Assembly (NCBI GenBank): GCA_946539105.1
Contig: CAMNHG010000103.1
Span: 1-5,298, forward strand
From: an uncultured Clostridia bacterium
GTDB taxonomy: Bacteria > Bacillota > Clostridia > Oscillospirales > Acutalibacteraceae
Length of the DNA stretch: 5,298 bases
Reading direction: 5' to 3'
The notes under the pieces are model-generated. The model was not told the DNA's origin. It was given only the letters and a program-made list of their open reading frames with translations, and did no database searches. Below are positions 1-5,265 of the stretch, piece after piece. The number at the start of each line of letters is the position of its first letter. The first letter of the stretch is position 1. The translations under genes were made by a program, and so were the position numbers.

Positions 1-454
1 TTGCCGTAAGTTCATATGTAATCTTAAAGTTCTTGTTTGAGGTCGCGTCTATATCATGACTTGTCGCCAATCCGGCCAGGCTTGAGTTGTACAAATATCC
101 TACAGTATCTTTCGAACCGGTGGAATAGAACTCTACCTTCATATTCTTTGTCGGTACAAACTTAAAGAACTTCTTTGTTCCCGATGTAGAAATAGTTACG
201 CTCTTTGACGAGTTCAGCGAAATCGTATCGTACGCTATCGTAAACTTTTTCTCTACAGAGCCTGTGTAGCTTCCTAAACCGGTGATGGTCGCCTTGCCTT
301 CACCTGCGTTAACGTTATTGGAATAGCTGACAGTATAGTGTGTATTCTTGGTAAGCGTAGTCGATCCGTCCTTGACTGTAACCGTCGGGGTCTTCGCGGT
401 GTTGTCAAAGATGTATGAGGTCGGGCTGATACTAATGTCGCAGTTGGATATTGG
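1..454 (-). repeat. Ig-like plus PPC-like repeat unit 3, cut by window edge
   Basis: The unit starts at residue 1054 and runs off the window in the middle of its PPC-like part. Bases 121-450 match bases 1189-1518 of unit 1 with about a dozen differences by eye. A 6-nt insertion relative to unit 1 lies between positions 30 and 65, in the PPC loop (DATSNK against GSER). The reading frame is kept. Confidence 0.88.
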
Positions 455-3400
455 TTTTTGCGTGATACTATCTGTCAAGCGAACTGTAAAGCTGCCTGTG
501 TTGCTTGCGTAAGCAGCACACGCGAAAAGATATGTGGTGTTCGCGGTAAGATCATATGTAAACCTGAAGTTACTGTTCTCACCGCTATCATCGTCCATAA
601 CTACAGGATGACTCAAATCATCGGGGCTGTAGATATATCCCACGGTATCAACTGTTCCGGTAGAATAATACTCTACCTTCATATTTTTTGTAGGTACAAA
701 CTTAAAATATTTCTTGGATTGTGCTGTAGAAATAGTTACGCTTTTTGACGAATTAAGCGAGATTGTATCATAAACTATACTAAACGTCTTTACAACAGAA
801 TCATTGTAGTCTCCCTTACCGTAAACGCTTACCTTACCCTCACCGACAGCTGTGTTAGAGGAATAAGTTACCGTATAGTCTGTGTTAATGGTCAGTGTTT
901 TTGAGCCGTCCTTTACTGTAACGGTCGGTTTTTTAGAGGTGTTGTCAAAAATGAAGGACGTCGGAGAAAGACTAATCGTACAATCTTTTATTGATTTTTG
1001 CGATACGTCTTTCAGATACACTGTAAATGAACCGGTTCCGCTGAAAAGATCACACGCAAAGATGTATGTGGTATTTGCCGTAAGTTCATATGTAAACTTA
1101 AAGTTCCTTTCTGAGCCTATATCATCATTTGACGCCAATCCGCCCAGGCTTGCGTTGTACAAATATCCCCTAGTATCTAACGAACCGGTGGAATAGAACT
1201 CTACCTTCATATTTTTTGTCGGTACAAACTTAAAGAACTTCTTTGTTCCCGCTGTAGAAATGGTTACGCTCTTTGACGAGTTCAGCGAAATCGTATCGTA
1301 CGCTATCGTAAACTTTTTCTCTACAGAGCCTGTGTAGCTTCCTAAACCGGTGATGGTCGCCTTGCCTTCACCGGCGTTAACGTTATTGGAATAGCTTACA
1401 GTATAGTGTGTATCCTTGGTAAGCGTAGTCGATCCGTCCTTGACCGTAACCGTCGGGGTCTTTGCGGTGTTGTCAAAGATGTATGAAGTCGGGCTGATAC
1501 TAATATCACAGTTAGATATTGATTTAGCCGCAGGCGCGGTGCCTTTGAGCATTACCGAGAAGTCACCCTGTACATAATAACCATTTTTTAAGCGATAATA
1601 AAGGAAACACATAAAGTAATAAGATTTATTTGCCTCAAGGTTATATGTAATCTTAAAATTACTATTTCCATCGGCATCGTCGTTATAAGCCAATAAATCA
1701 AAATTAGAGTCAAACAACATGCCAAAAGTATCCTGGGTTCCTGTTGAATAAAACTCTATTTTCATATTTGAGGTTGGCACAAATTTGAAAATATCCCATC
1801 CTTTTGAATTGTTTCCGGAAACATAACTGCTTACATTAGTTATTGTGTTAAGAGAAATAGTTTTATTATACTTTATAAGAGCACTATTTCTTAAATAAAA
1901 CTCCCCGTCGCTCGGATACATAACAGTATATGCTCCTTCCGTTTGGGTTTCTTTTGCTCTTTTTTGATCATCATCTCCCAGAACAATTCTTGCCAAATCA
2001 CGCGCAAATTTAAGACTTTTTCCTTGGTAACATAATTCACATACCAGCTTCATCATTCTGCGTCCGTAAACAGAATCGACACTGTTATGGAATCCTATAA
2101 GTCCTCCTACTCCGCAATCAACAAATGCATTTCCCATAGAATAATCAGGAGTTGTATCTACTTCATCTGTTCCAAAGAAACAACAAGCTTCTGAAAATAC
2201 TAATTTGTTTGCAAGCGCATTGTTTGAATAATTGTCTGTAAAAAACAACGGAAAAACAACATATTCATCTAACACCTGAAGCTCGCCGCTTGCAGTATCA
2301 TCATTTTGAAATATATCTCTTGCTATACTATGCCTCGCTAGCTCATAGCTGTATCTGCTGTCTGTTGATGAACTTGGTACCTGATTTAAACATAAAACAG
2401 GAGAACCTCTATATATCGTTCCATGCATTGAAAACGCAATAATATCATATGAGGTTAGTGCCTTCATATCGTCAACAGTAACGTCAACATCAACAGTTGT
2501 GGTTAATCCCATACTGTTCCAATCGTTTTTTAAATTATTATAAAAATCTCTTCTAAGACTATAATTTCCAAAAGCGTTAAAAACAATCGCGCGGTATGTG
2601 CCGTTAGCTCCGACCGGGGCAGACTCCGCCTCTTTGTTTTGAATGATGTTTGGTAATATCGCGGGCGCGGATATACCTTTCAGATCCAAATCACTATTGC
2701 TTGATTCCGTAGCATATTTTTTTGAACTAAGCTTTTCTTCTTCATCATTTGCCGCTACAGGCGCGGTAATCTCCTCAATTTTAAAATCATCATTATCCGC
2801 ACCGGCAGTATTAATATCTAAATCACCGGTGTTGACGTCTGAACCGCCTGAGTTCTTTGTTTCATCTCGCGGAGTGATATGAACTCCGCCGTAAACAGAA
2901 CAAGCATACTCAAAAGTAAAATGTTTATTTCCCTCGTCATATTTTATCGTGTCGCGCTTGATTTCTCCGTCGTCAGCCATCTGATAAAGCAGTTCTTCCA
3001 TTACTTCTGCTCTCTCACTGACAGACAACCGGTTAAAGTCGTCGGAACTCACAAGCTCTTTCATCCTGTTATCGGAATCATCCATCGCTTTGCATTCTTC
3101 TTCTGTCAAGGGACTATAGTAGCCGATTTTAACATCTTCGCTCTTTACACCCTTTGCGTCCGCATGGTAGAACACATCCTCGCTCTTATCATGCGACATA
3201 CCCAGCTTTAGCGTGTAGGTTCCGTCGCCGGCAACTTTGTCGCCGTCTACACCTTTATCGTTCATATAACCGATAAAGGTATCGGAGCCGCCGACTACCT
3301 TGGCGTCTTTTTCGCCCAAAACGCCGGTGATTTCCGCTGTAAAGGTAACATCGGGCTTTTCACCGATCGCAATGGTCTTGGTATCAATTTCAAACTTCCG

Positions 3401-3613
3401 AACGGTAATTTTATCGCCGGAGCCCGCTGCCGCGGGTGCAGCTTTTGCGGTGTTGCCGCCGGCCTTTACCGCGTTAACGGCTTCACCGGGTATCGAGTCC
3501 GCCTCGCTCGCGAACATACTCGGGCCGACAACAAAAGCTGTCACTCCGAATGCCAAAATCAACACCAGCGACAATATTTTTATGCCGATACTGTTACTAT
3601 GACTTTTTTTCAT
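1..3613 (-). CDS. Large secreted caspase-like (clan CD) cysteine peptidase with alternating PPC-like and Ig-like modules; C-terminus beyond window
   Basis: The reading frame is open from ATG at 3613 to the window edge (1204 complete codons, no stop). AGGAGG at 3621-3626 lies 7 nt upstream and fixes the start. Seen in the translation: basic N-terminus and hydrophobic core (residues 9-30), a signal peptide probably cut near residues 35-38, with no lipobox Cys; an Ala/Gly linker; an Ig-like domain (about 66-165) with a GDKVAGDGTYT motif; a region ending in a predicted beta segment (225-245); an Asp/Glu-rich linker (246-325); a peptidase domain (about 338-548) with His397 in SMHG and Cys477 in SEACC; then PPC1 (585-690), Ig1 (698-770), PPC2 (774-867), Ig2 (874-946), PPC3 (950-1047), Ig3 (1054-1126) and PPC4 (1129 onward, cut). 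From family knowledge, the His-Gly and Ala-Cys motifs after hydrophobic strands are those of caspase, legumain and gingipain relatives, and PPC domains often flank secreted peptidases. Extracellular proteolysis is inferred; the substrate and anchoring are unknown. The gene is monocistronic, with its own promoter. Confidence 0.88.
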   Translation of the reverse strand, partial: MKKSHSNSIGIKILSLVLILAFGVTAFVVGPSMFASEADSIPGEAVNAVKAGGNTAKAAPAAAGSGDKITVRKFEIDTKTIAIGEKPDVTFTAEITGVLGEKDAKVVGGSDTFIGYMNDKGVDGDKVAGDGTYTLKLGMSHDKSEDVFYHADAKGVKSEDVKIGYYSPLTEEECKAMDDSDNRMKELVSSDDFNRLSVSERAEVMEELLYQMADDGEIKRDTIKYDEGNKHFTFEYACSVYGGVHITPRDETKNSGGSDVNTGDLDINTAGADNDDFKIEEITAPVAANDEEEKLSSKKYATESSNSDLDLKGISAPAILPNIIQNKEAESAPVGANGTYRAIVFNAFGNYSLRRDFYNNLKNDWNSMGLTTTVDVDVTVDDMKALTSYDIIAFSMHGTIYRGSPVLCLNQVPSSSTDSRYSYELARHSIARDIFQNDDTASGELQVLDEYVVFPLFFTDNYSNNALANKLVFSEACCFFGTDEVDTTPDYSMGNAFVDCGVGGLIGFHNSVDSVYGRRMMKLVCELCYQGKSLKFARDLARIVLGDDDQKRAKETQTEGAYTVMYPSDGEFYLRNSALIKYNKTISLNTITNVSSYVSGNNSKGWDIFKFVPTSNMKIEFYSTGTQDTFGMLFDSNFDLLAYNDDADGNSNFKITYNLEANKSYYFMCFLYYRLKNGYYVQGDFSVMLKGTAPAAKSISNCDISISPTSYIFDNTAKTPTVTVKDGSTTLTKDTHYTVSYSNNVNAGEGKATITGLGSYTGSVEKKFTIAYDTISLNSSKSVTISTAGTKKFFKFVPTKNMKVEFYSTGSLDTRGYLYNASLGGLASNDDIGSERNFKFTYELTANTTYIFACDLFSGTGSFTVYLKDVSQKSIKDCTISLSPTSFIFDNTSKKPTVTVKDGSKTLTINTDYTVTYSSNTAVGEGKVSVYGKGDYNDSVVKTFSIVYDTISLNSSKSVTISTAQSKKYFKFVPTKNMKVEYYSTGTVDTVGYIYSPDDLSHPVVMDDDSGENSNFRFTYDLTANTTYLFACAAYASNTGSFTVRLTDSITQKPISNCDISISPTSYIFDNTAKTPTVTVKDGSTTLTKNTHYTVSYSNNVNAGEGKATITGLGSYTGSVEKKFTIAYDTISLNSSKSVTISTSGTKKFFKFVPTKNMKVEFYSTGSKDTVGYLYNSSLAGLATSHDIDATSNKNFKITYELTA
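455..994 (-). repeat. Ig-like plus PPC-like repeat unit 2 (180 codons)
   Basis: The unit covers residues 874-1053, with the same plan as its neighbours. Its Ig-like part (SIKDCTISLSPTSF, DYTVTYSSN, VGEGKVSVYGKGDYNDS) differs at many positions from units 1 and 3. The start of its PPC-like part (AYDTISLNSS / VYDTISLNSS, then KSVTIST) is still close to theirs. The PPC loop carries an insertion (SPDDLSHPVVMDDDSG) compared with unit 1. Confidence 0.88.
995..1522 (-). repeat. Ig-like plus PPC-like repeat unit 1 (176 codons)
   Basis: The unit covers residues 698-873 of the large protein. It starts at SISNCD, runs through an Ig-like module with the HYTVSYSNN and AGEGKATITGLGSYTGS motifs and ends in FTI. 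A PPC-like module follows, with FFKFVPTKNMKVEFYSTG, GYLYN and YELTANTTYIFAC. It is nearly identical in DNA to unit 3 at an offset of 1068 nt and clearly diverged from unit 2. Confidence 0.9.
1543..1861 (-). repeat. First, divergent PPC-like module (residues about 585-690)
   Basis: This module directly follows the peptidase domain and is the most diverged copy of the PPC-like fold in the protein. It keeps the markers TISLN, FKFVPTSNMKIEFYSTG, LLAYNDDADGNSNFKITYNLEAN and a Cys near the end (Cys669). It is AT-rich like the peptidase domain, unlike the repeats after it, which suggests it arrived with the peptidase rather than by copying of the later units. Confidence 0.75.
1970..2602 (-). other. 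Caspase-like clan CD peptidase domain (residues about 338-548)
   Basis: The domain opens with a strand (YRAIVFNAF), then a helix, a second strand and acidic helix, and the strand YDIIAFSMHG carrying His397 (codon 2423-2425). A long insertion follows. The strand LVFSEACCFFG carries Cys477 (codon 2183-2185), with Cys478 beside it. The segment SMGNAFVDCGVGGLIGF then HNSVDSVYG and a helix ending GKSLKFARDLA matches the usual post-cysteine part of caspase-like bacterial peptidases. Both dyad residues are present, so activity is plausible. His-Cys spacing is 80 residues, longer than the roughly 30-60 I recall for gingipain, legumain, caspase or clostripain; the extra length is residues about 405-465. 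Which of the two cysteines is catalytic is inferred from the EAC/QAC pattern of the clan. Confidence 0.8.
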
Positions 3614-3704
3614 AATTGCACCTCCTGAATTTATTTAAGTCGTTGTTTTAACGGAAAAAATAGCAATAAGAATCTATGTCCCCATTATATTAATACTCAT
3701 TTTA

Positions 3705-3733
3705 ATTATACTGTCTGATTTAGTATAAGTCAA
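3705..3733 (-). promoter_or_regulatory. Promoter of the large peptidase gene
   Basis: On the minus strand TTGACT (3733-3728) and TATAAT (3710-3705) are separated by 17 bp, a near-consensus housekeeping promoter. Transcription would begin near 3698, giving a 5' leader of about 85 nt before the ATG at 3613. I see no clear riboswitch-like structure in that leader. Confidence 0.8.
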
Positions 3734-3787
3734 TATTCATAGCCAAAACATTGTGCACATTCGCAAAAAAATACGTACAAATTTATC

Positions 3788-3813
3788 AAAAAAGGGCAGC
3801 CGAAGCTGCCCTT
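3788..3813 (-). terminator. Intrinsic terminator with UUCG tetraloop
   Basis: On the minus strand AAGGGCAGC, TTCG and GCTGCCCTT (3813-3792) form a 9-bp stem with a stable C(UUCG)G loop, followed by a T run (3791-3788) that continues the Ts of the stem. It lies 9 bp past the stop of the orphan tail at 3823 and ends the transcript coming from the GntR promoter. It also insulates the large gene's promoter. Confidence 0.88.
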
Positions 3814-3822
3814 ACAATGCAA

Positions 3823-3960
3823 TTAATAATATATGAACGGATTAGTGTTCTTGCCGTAACCGCTTTTGTGGTTTATTGTGCCGTCGGCGTTAAGCACACC
3901 GATTTCCTTTAGCGCGGCAGTTGTGTTTTTATAGCTCTTATAAGCCGGCGCGTAATCTTG
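3823..3960 (-). pseudogene. Orphan C-terminal tail of an unrecognised protein
   Basis: A 45-codon open stretch ends in TAA at 3825-3823 and has no start of its own; a TGA closes the frame just upstream. It reads YAPAYKSYKNTTAALKEIG, then an NADGTINHKSGYG segment and NTNPFIYY at the end. It is hydrophilic and coherent, with codon use like real coding sequence, and it sits directly before a terminator, so it looks like the 3' end of a gene that lost its front. It is in a different frame from the ABC-ATPase start before it and does not resemble any part of an ABC ATPase. I do not recognise the family. Confidence 0.5.
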
Positions 3961-3995
3961 TCAAACCGTTTGGTAAGGTTTTTAAATTCAATCAA
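3909..3995 (-). pseudogene. Truncated ABC-transporter ATP-binding protein (first about 15 codons only)
   Basis: A TTG start at 3995, 7 nt after the GGAGG inside the end of the GntR gene, gives MIEFKNLTKRFDKIT, the typical opening strand of an ABC ATPase just before the usual region leading to Walker A. From codon 16 the similarity stops and the frame reaches TAA at 3911-3909 after 28 codons, so no nucleotide-binding domain is present. The overlapping ATG at 4000-3998 gives only Met-Leu-stop. YtrA-type regulators are normally followed by exactly such an ATPase, so this is best read as the stump of that gene after a deletion. A new short peptide is possible but unlikely. Confidence 0.72.
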
Positions 3996-3999
3996 AGCA

Positions 4000-4365
4000 T
4001 TAACCTCCTTTGAACAATTCCTCTACAATTCCAATCAGTTTATCCTTGTCCGCACCGAAATTTACGGCGTTTTTCGCCGCGGTCTTAAACTCGTTTAACA
4101 CCATCGTCTTTTGCGCCGAATGCTCGTCGAGCTTATCGGTAAGGTAACTTCCCCTGCCGACGGATGAAAAAATATAGCCGTCCTGCTCGAGCTCGCGGTA
4201 CGCCTTGGCGGCGGTGTTTGGGTTTATGCCGAGACGGTCGGCAATTACCCTTACCGGCGGCAGCTTGTCGCCGGGCTTAATTATCCCTGCCGAAGCCAGC
4301 TTTATTACATTGTAATAGAGCTGTTCGTAGATTGGCGTCCTGGATGAAAAATCAATCTGAAACAT
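4000..4365 (-). CDS. GntR-family transcriptional repressor, YtrA subfamily
   Basis: The protein has 121 residues, the usual size for YtrA-type regulators. I chose the ATG at 4365, with GAGGGGG 5 nt upstream, over an in-frame ATG at 4410, because the protein then begins with the family's typical MFQIDFSSRTPIYEQL. The winged helix follows: GDKLPPVR (32-39), the helix-turn-helix through IADRLGINPNTAAKAYRELE (41-60) and the wing GYIFSSVGRGSYL (63-75). The short C-terminal part (76-121) is a helical dimerisation region instead of a large ligand-binding domain. Members usually repress their own operon with an ABC transporter, often for peptides or cell-envelope stress. Here the transporter gene just downstream is destroyed, so any remaining target other than itself lies elsewhere. 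Its stop TAA overlaps the ATG of the next start (TAATG), a sign of former translational coupling. Confidence 0.92.
   Translation of the reverse strand: MFQIDFSSRTPIYEQLYYNVIKLASAGIIKPGDKLPPVRVIADRLGINPNTAAKAYRELEQDGYIFSSVGRGSYLTDKLDEHSAQKTMVLNEFKTAAKNAVNFGADKDKLIGIVEELFKGG
4003..4013 (-). promoter_or_regulatory. Strong ribosome binding site inside the end of the GntR gene
   Basis: AAAGGAGG lies within the last GntR codons (Lys-Gly-Gly). It is placed 7 nt before the TTG at 3995, and too close to the ATG at 4000 for good initiation. It supports TTG as the old start of the ABC ATPase and shows that the intact operon was translationally coupled. Confidence 0.65.
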
Positions 4366-4419
4366 AGTTTCCCCCTCAAATTCACCGCCGTGCGTCCCCT
4401 CAAACAGCACCGCGATGTT

Positions 4420-4438
4420 GTATTAATAAATATAGTAC
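4420..4438. promoter_or_regulatory. Imperfect inverted repeat near the GntR transcription start
   Basis: GTATTA and TAGTAC are separated by 7 bp, with one mismatch between the arms. The position covers the predicted transcription start (near 4438) and could be a second repressor contact, but the region is AT-rich and chance is a fair explanation. Confidence 0.3.
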
Positions 4439-4444
4439 GATTAA

Positions 4445-4473
4445 ATAATATTATATACAAACGCGTTTGTCAA
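4445..4473 (-). promoter_or_regulatory. Promoter of the GntR gene
   Basis: Minus-strand TTGACA (4473-4468) and TATTAT (4450-4445) have a 17-bp spacer. The predicted start near 4438 gives a leader of about 73 nt. The promoter sits between the bioY terminator and the GntR gene, so the two genes are transcribed separately. Confidence 0.78.
4457..4470. promoter_or_regulatory. Perfect 14-bp palindrome, likely autoregulatory operator of the GntR repressor
   Basis: ACAAACGCGTTTGT is an exact palindrome. It covers half of the -35 hexamer and most of the spacer, so a bound dimer would block RNA polymerase. YtrA-type GntR regulators bind palindromes in their own promoters. Assignment to this regulator is by position only. 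Confidence 0.6.
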
Positions 4474-4493
4474 TAGAATAAATAAAATACATA

Positions 4494-4520
4494 AAAAATC
4501 GGGGCGGTTTAACCGTCCCG
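4494..4520 (-). terminator. Intrinsic terminator after bioY
   Basis: On the minus strand CGGGACGG and CCGCCCCG pair with one mismatch around a TTAAA loop, followed by ATTTTTTA. The hairpin begins 6 nt after the bioY stop codon. Confidence 0.85.
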
Positions 4521-4526
4521 AATAAA

Positions 4527-5093
4527 TTATTTTATTTTTGCCAGTGCCTTGTTGACCGGCACGGCAATCAGCGAAGCGATTACGCACTTTGCAAGGTCAA
4601 TCAGGATAAACACCGAGGTAAGCGTTACAACTGCGCTGAGCAAATCGGTCTGCACAAAAATCATATACATCGCGATTCCCGGAATATAAATGCAGGGGAT
4701 TCCGACGATGACCGACGAAACAATGTACCTTACGACCGAATTTTTGATTTTGAGCTTATCCTTTACAAGGCTTACAAAGAATGAGGCGAATATAAAGCCG
4801 ATAATAAAGCCGCCTGTGGGCGAAAGGATTGTTCCGAAGCCGCTTTTTCCGCCCGAGAACACGGGAAGTCCCACGATGCCGAGCACGGTGTAAATCAGCT
4901 GGGCAATCAGCGCGTATGACGGCTTAAGAATAAGCGCGATCATAATTACCACGAGCACCTGCAAGGTAAACGGCACGGGAATGGGCAGCGGAATTGCCAG
5001 CGGTGACAGCACGCACAGCAAAGCCGCGCTCACGGCGATTTGCGCCATGGCGAGTGTAGTCAGCTTTAGCTTTGAATTGTTTTTCTTTTCCAT
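4527..5093 (-). CDS. bioY: Biotin ECF transporter substrate-binding component BioY
   Basis: The 188-residue length is usual for BioY. A Lys-rich cytoplasmic N-terminus is followed by about six hydrophobic membrane segments (roughly 13-33, 43-57, 60-75, 93-111, 121-147, 153-180). Family signatures seen are IPLPIPVPFTLQ (34-45), GLPVFSGG (75-82), the LSPTGGF loop (90-96) and DLAKCVIA (166-173) in the last segment. BioY binds biotin in the membrane and works with the shared EcfA, EcfA' and EcfT energising module, or sometimes alone; none of these, and no biotin synthesis gene, is in the window, so the gene suggests biotin scavenging. The start at 5093 has an AGAGG 8 nt upstream. A consensus promoter with two BirA-like operators precedes it and a terminator follows, so it forms a single-gene unit. 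Confidence 0.96.
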   Translation of the reverse strand: MEKKNNSKLKLTTLAMAQIAVSAALLCVLSPLAIPLPIPVPFTLQVLVVIMIALILKPSYALIAQLIYTVLGIVGLPVFSGGKSGFGTILSPTGGFIIGFIFASFFVSLVKDKLKIKNSVVRYIVSSVIVGIPCIYIPGIAMYMIFVQTDLLSAVVTLTSVFILIDLAKCVIASLIAVPVNKALAKIK

Positions 5094-5127
5094 AATGTCA
5101 ACCTCTCATAAAATCACTGTTGACATT
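5094..5127. promoter_or_regulatory. bioY: Second BirA-like operator, over the bioY leader
   Basis: AATGTCAAC and GTTGACATT are exact 9-bp inverted arms with 16 bp between them. One arm overlaps the -10 hexamer and lies just before the predicted transcription start, and the other abuts the bioY start codon. The half-site core matches the operator upstream (5147-5179). Confidence 0.6.
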
Positions 5128-5153
5128 ATAACACAGCGCAGTTCGTTTGTCAA
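5125..5153 (-). promoter_or_regulatory. bioY: Consensus promoter of bioY
   Basis: Minus-strand TTGACA (5153-5148) and TATAAT (5130-5125) with a 17-bp spacer form a perfect housekeeping promoter. Predicted start is near 5118, giving a short leader of about 25 nt with no room for a riboswitch. Such a strong promoter needs a repressor, in line with the flanking operators. Confidence 0.9.
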
Positions 5154-5179
5154 CCACATGGCTCCGATAAGGTTGACAA
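5147..5179. promoter_or_regulatory. bioY: BirA-type biotin operator over the bioY -35 box
   Basis: TTGTCAACC and GGTTGACAA are exact 9-bp arms separated by 15 bp, closely matching the known Firmicute biotin-repressor box (TTGTwAAC, about 15 bp, GTTwACAA). The left arm covers the bioY -35 hexamer, so biotinyl-AMP-bound BirA would block transcription when biotin is plentiful. The birA gene is not in the window. Confidence 0.82.
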
Positions 5180-5197
5180 TCTATTTTGAAATACTTG

Positions 5198-5226
5198 TTG
5201 AAATAAAGTCCGCATTATGATAAAAT
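5198..5226 (+). promoter_or_regulatory. Promoter of the zinc-ribbon gene
   Basis: TTGAAA (5198-5203) and TAAAAT (5221-5226) are separated by 17 bp, with an extended -10 TGA just before the hexamer. The predicted start near 5233 gives a leader of about 33 nt. It diverges from the bioY promoter, and the BirA-type site lies 18 bp upstream of its -35. Confidence 0.7.
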
Positions 5227-5265
5227 ATTACAGTAATATTGAATTTTATTTTGGAGATGCTATAT

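Noticed and set aside
458..748. Plus-strand open frame of 96 codons
   Set aside because: It is opposite the repeat units of the large minus-strand gene, has no ribosome binding site and gives a Cys-rich, non-protein-like sequence; it is a shadow.
882..1196. Plus-strand open frame of 104 codons
   Set aside because: It is antisense to the repeat region and owes its openness to the repeat codon pattern; no start signal or family features.
1..1522. The regular repeats as a CRISPR array or mobile element
   Set aside because: Units are 528-540 bp, stay in one reading frame and encode recognisable protein modules, so they are coding repeats.
2643..3602. Three plus-strand open frames (2643-2882, 2879-3211, 3300-3602)
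   Set aside because: All lie antisense to the N-terminal half of the large gene, whose minus-strand frame has a signal peptide, domains, promoter and ribosome binding site; none of these has comparable support.
4366..4410. Upstream ATG start for the GntR gene, adding 15 residues
   Set aside because: The added residues are not typical of the family, while the ATG at 4365 has a well-placed GAGGGGG and begins with the family's usual MFQIDF.
5094..5118. A riboswitch in the bioY leader
   Set aside because: The predicted leader is only about 25 nt, too short for a riboswitch; the inverted repeats fit a protein operator.
4690..5220. Plus-strand open frames 4690-4893 and 4981-5220
   Set aside because: They are antisense to bioY and its promoter; bioY is clear by its motifs.
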